This document shows positions 62,156-64,000 of a DNA stretch of 64,000 bases, one piece after another (position 1 is the stretch's first letter; each line of letters begins with the position of its first letter). This stretch comes from Streptomyces endocoffeicus. GTDB lineage: Bacteria; Actinomycetota; Actinomycetes; Streptomycetales; Streptomycetaceae. The stretch is from the NCBI RefSeq assembly GCF_016741935.1, contig NZ_JAERRG010000012.1, forward strand, positions 1-64,000. The letters run 5' to 3'. Both the position numbers and the translations under genes were made by a program. The notes below the pieces were generated by a model that ran no database searches, had not been told where the DNA came from, and worked only from the letters and a program-made list of their open reading frames with translations.

Positions 62156-62410
62156 ATGGGGCGCGGCCGGGCCAAGGCCAAGCAGACGAAGGTCGCCCGC
62201 CAGCTGAAGTACAACAGCGGTGGGACGGATCTCTCACGCCTGGCCGAGGAGCTGGGCGCATCGCCAACGAATCCACCGCCGAATGGTGAGCGGTTCGAGG
62301 ACGATGAGCTGGACGACGACCCGTACGCACAGTACGCGGATCTGTACAACGACGATGAGGACGAGGACGACGAACAGTCCGATCCGTCCCCGCAGCGTCG
62401 CCGCGCCTGA
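62156..62410 (+). CDS. DUF3073-family protein
   Basis: An 84-residue protein, with the basic N-terminus 'MGRGRAKAKQTKVARQLKYN' followed by an acidic Asp/Glu-rich C-terminus ('YNDDEDEDDEQSDP'). It matches the actinobacterial DUF3073 family, of unknown function and strongly conserved next to purM. The charge split suggests nucleic-acid or ribosome binding (inference). Confidence 0.88.
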   Translation: MGRGRAKAKQTKVARQLKYNSGGTDLSRLAEELGASPTNPPPNGERFEDDELDDDPYAQYADLYNDDEDEDDEQSDPSPQRRRA

Positions 62411-62514
62411 ACCACACGTTCCAGGCGCTCGGCATATCGCCGCACACCTCCACCGGTCCGGGGTACCCACCTCGGACCGGCTTCTGTGCTGTCCGCGCAC
62501 ACGGCGCGGCCATC

Positions 62515-63582
62515 TCAGCCCGCATGGTCACCGGTCAGCGTCACCACTTCCGTGTCCCCGGCCGTGCGCTCGGTGATCTCACCGCTGACCCAGGCCTCGA
62601 CGCCGCGGTCGGCGAGCGTGGTGAGCGCCACATCCACGGAGTCCGCCGGGACCACCGCCATCATGCCGACGCCCATGTTGAGGGTCTTCTCCAGCTCCAG
62701 GCGCTCGACCGAACCGGCCTCGCCGACCAGCTGGAAGATCGCTCCGGGGGTCCAGGTCGAGCGGTCCACGACCGCGCCCAGCCCCTCGGGGATGACCCGG
62801 GCGAGGTTGTTGGCGAGCCCGCCGCCGGTGATGTGCGAGAAGGCGTGCACCTCGGTGGTGCGGGTGAGGGCCAGGCAGTCCAGCGAGTAGATCCGGGTGG
62901 GCTCCAGCAGCTCCTCCCCCAGCGTCCGGCCGAGCTCCGGCACATCACGGTCCAGCGCCCAGCCGGCCCGGTCGAAGAGCACATGGCGGACGAGTGAGTA
63001 CCCGTTCGAGTGAAGTCCGGACGATGCCATGGCGATCACCGCATCACCCGTTCGGATGCGATCCGCGCCCAGCACCCGATCGGCCTCGACCACGCCCGTA
63101 CCGGCCCCGGCGACATCGAAGTCATCGGCGCCCAGCAGCCCAGGGTGCTCGGCGGTCTCGCCGCCCACCAGGGCGCAGCCGGCCAGGGTGCAGCCCTCGG
63201 CGATGCCCTTGACGATGGCGGCGACGCGCTCCGGGTAGACCTTGCCGACGCAGATGTAGTCGGTCATGAACAGCGGTTCGGCACCGCAGACCACCAGGTC
63301 GTCCACGACCATGCCGACCAGGTCGCGGCCGATGGTGTCGTACACGCCCATCCGCCGGGCGATGTCCACCTTGGTGCCGACCCCGTCGGTGGCGGAGGCG
63401 AGCAGCGGACGCTGGTAGCGGGCCAGGGCGGAGGCGTCGAAGAGCCCGGCGAAACCGCCGAGGCCGCCCACGACCTCGGGCCGGCTCGCCTTCTTCACCC
63501 ACTCCTTCATCAGCTCGACGGCGCGGTCGCCCGCCTCGATGTCGACGCCCGCGGCGGCGTAGGTGGACCCGGACTCGGACAT
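62515..63582 (-). CDS. purM: phosphoribosylformylglycinamidine cyclo-ligase (AIR synthetase)
   Basis: A 355-residue protein. It has 'YAAAGVDIEAGDRAVELMK', 'ATDGVGTKVDIA', 'GGETAEHPG', 'HITGGGLANNLARVIPEG' and 'NMGVGM', all PurM landmarks. It converts FGAM to AIR with ATP in purine biosynthesis. Length fits the family. It follows purF on the minus strand, separated by 44 bp, and the two are surely an operon. Confidence 0.96.
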   Translation of the reverse strand: MSESGSTYAAAGVDIEAGDRAVELMKEWVKKASRPEVVGGLGGFAGLFDASALARYQRPLLASATDGVGTKVDIARRMGVYDTIGRDLVGMVVDDLVVCGAEPLFMTDYICVGKVYPERVAAIVKGIAEGCTLAGCALVGGETAEHPGLLGADDFDVAGAGTGVVEADRVLGADRIRTGDAVIAMASSGLHSNGYSLVRHVLFDRAGWALDRDVPELGRTLGEELLEPTRIYSLDCLALTRTTEVHAFSHITGGGLANNLARVIPEGLGAVVDRSTWTPGAIFQLVGEAGSVERLELEKTLNMGVGMMAVVPADSVDVALTTLADRGVEAWVSGEITERTAGDTEVVTLTGDHAG

Positions 63583-63626
63583 GACGTTGAGATCTTTCGT
63601 ATCGGGGATGACGGGCAGGGCGGCGC

Positions 63627-64000
63627 TCAGGGACGGCGCAGGGCGTCGCCGCCGCCGACACCGGCGGTCAGCGTCGTCACACCGTCGGCGTCACCGCTGC
63701 TCGGGGCCTGGGTCTCGGACTCCAGGAGGTGCTTGCCCAGCAGCTCCGGATCCGGCAGGTCCATCGGGTACTCACCGTCGAAGCAGGCCCGGCACAGATT
63801 CGGCTTGGCGATCGTGGTCGCCTCGATCATGCCGTCGGTGGAGATGAACGCCAGCGAGTCGGCGCCCAGCGACTTGCCGATCTCCTCGACCGAGAGACCG
63901 TTGGCGATCAGCTCGGCGCGGGTGGCGAAATCTATGCCGAAGAAGCACGGCCACTTGATCGGCGGGGACGAGATCCGGATATGGACCTCGGCGGCCCCGG
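63627..64000 (-). CDS. purF: amidophosphoribosyltransferase, C-terminal part (runs off the window)
   Basis: The visible 124 codons give the PurF C-terminus: 'VHIRISSPPIKWPCFFGIDF', 'LSVEEIGKSLGADSLAFIS' and the terminal 'PKTDLCRACF'-like 'LCRACFDGEYP'. PurF commits PRPP to purine synthesis by transferring the glutamine amide. The N-terminal catalytic domain lies beyond 64000. The two Cys residues may be Fe-S ligands as in the Bacillus-type enzyme. Confidence 0.93.
   Translation of the reverse strand, partial: GAAEVHIRISSPPIKWPCFFGIDFATRAELIANGLSVEEIGKSLGADSLAFISTDGMIEATTIAKPNLCRACFDGEYPMDLPDPELLGKHLLESETQAPSSGDADGVTTLTAGVGGGDALRRP

Overview
The window is chromosomal DNA of a Streptomyces species. 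GC is very high, genes carry GC-rich third codon positions, rare TTA (bldA-dependent) codons occur, and developmental genes are present. Gene content and order match the part of the S. coelicolor chromosome that runs from SCO4122 down to SCO4086. That correspondence comes from recall of marker genes (atrA, trmB, hrpA, bldC, vdh, purM, purF), not from an alignment.

Layout. 239-7005: MarR regulator and divergent MFS exporter, a PAS/PP2C/ATPase phosphatase, and a type II NADH dehydrogenase divergent from the TetR regulator AtrA. 7271-16076: a large SARP/NB-ARC/TPR regulator, an orphan asparagine-synthetase/lasso-cyclase-like enzyme, and an NsdA/Spa-like TPR regulator, separated by an odd, lower-GC intergenic region. 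16509-23706: LhgO, TrmB, then a PrsW protease, ECF sigma factor, one-pass membrane protein and L,D-transpeptidase, which looks like an envelope-stress module. 23778-30337: a lower-GC accessory block with an MrcB-like nuclease, a PLD/SF2-helicase/DUF3427 protein, a Nudix hydrolase and an XRE regulator, a candidate defence island. 30450-36312: small membrane protein, aldo/keto reductase, an M23 peptidase under a c-di-AMP (ydaO-type) riboswitch, a membrane PP2C phosphatase and a DUF6227 protein. 36876-39956: three secreted cysteine-repeat proteins and a beta-helix protein.

40181-47550: tRNA-Lys, a DEAD-box helicase with a long RDD-rich tail, a lipoprotein, a zincin, a metallophosphoesterase, tRNA-Glu, a DUF1684 protein, and tRNA-Asp/tRNA-Phe. 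47612-51947: a secreted protein, an MHS transporter, an SDR dehydrogenase and a DUF1152 protein. 52005-52073: an unusual tRNA-like gene with its own promoter and terminator, followed by a GC-rich repeat array. 52718-64000: a DUF3533 membrane protein, HrpA, a second identical tRNA-Asp, a DUF6274 protein, BldC, a hypothetical protein, valine dehydrogenase, a DUF3073 protein, PurM and the 3' part of purF.

The most interesting signals are: (1) the tRNA-like gene at 52005, with GUGC in its T-loop and glycine-type acceptor identity; (2) the orphan lasso-type cyclase with short candidate peptide ORFs; (3) the helicase/nuclease accessory island; and (4) five genes with single TTA codons, which suggest bldA control. 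No IS element, prophage or CRISPR array was seen.
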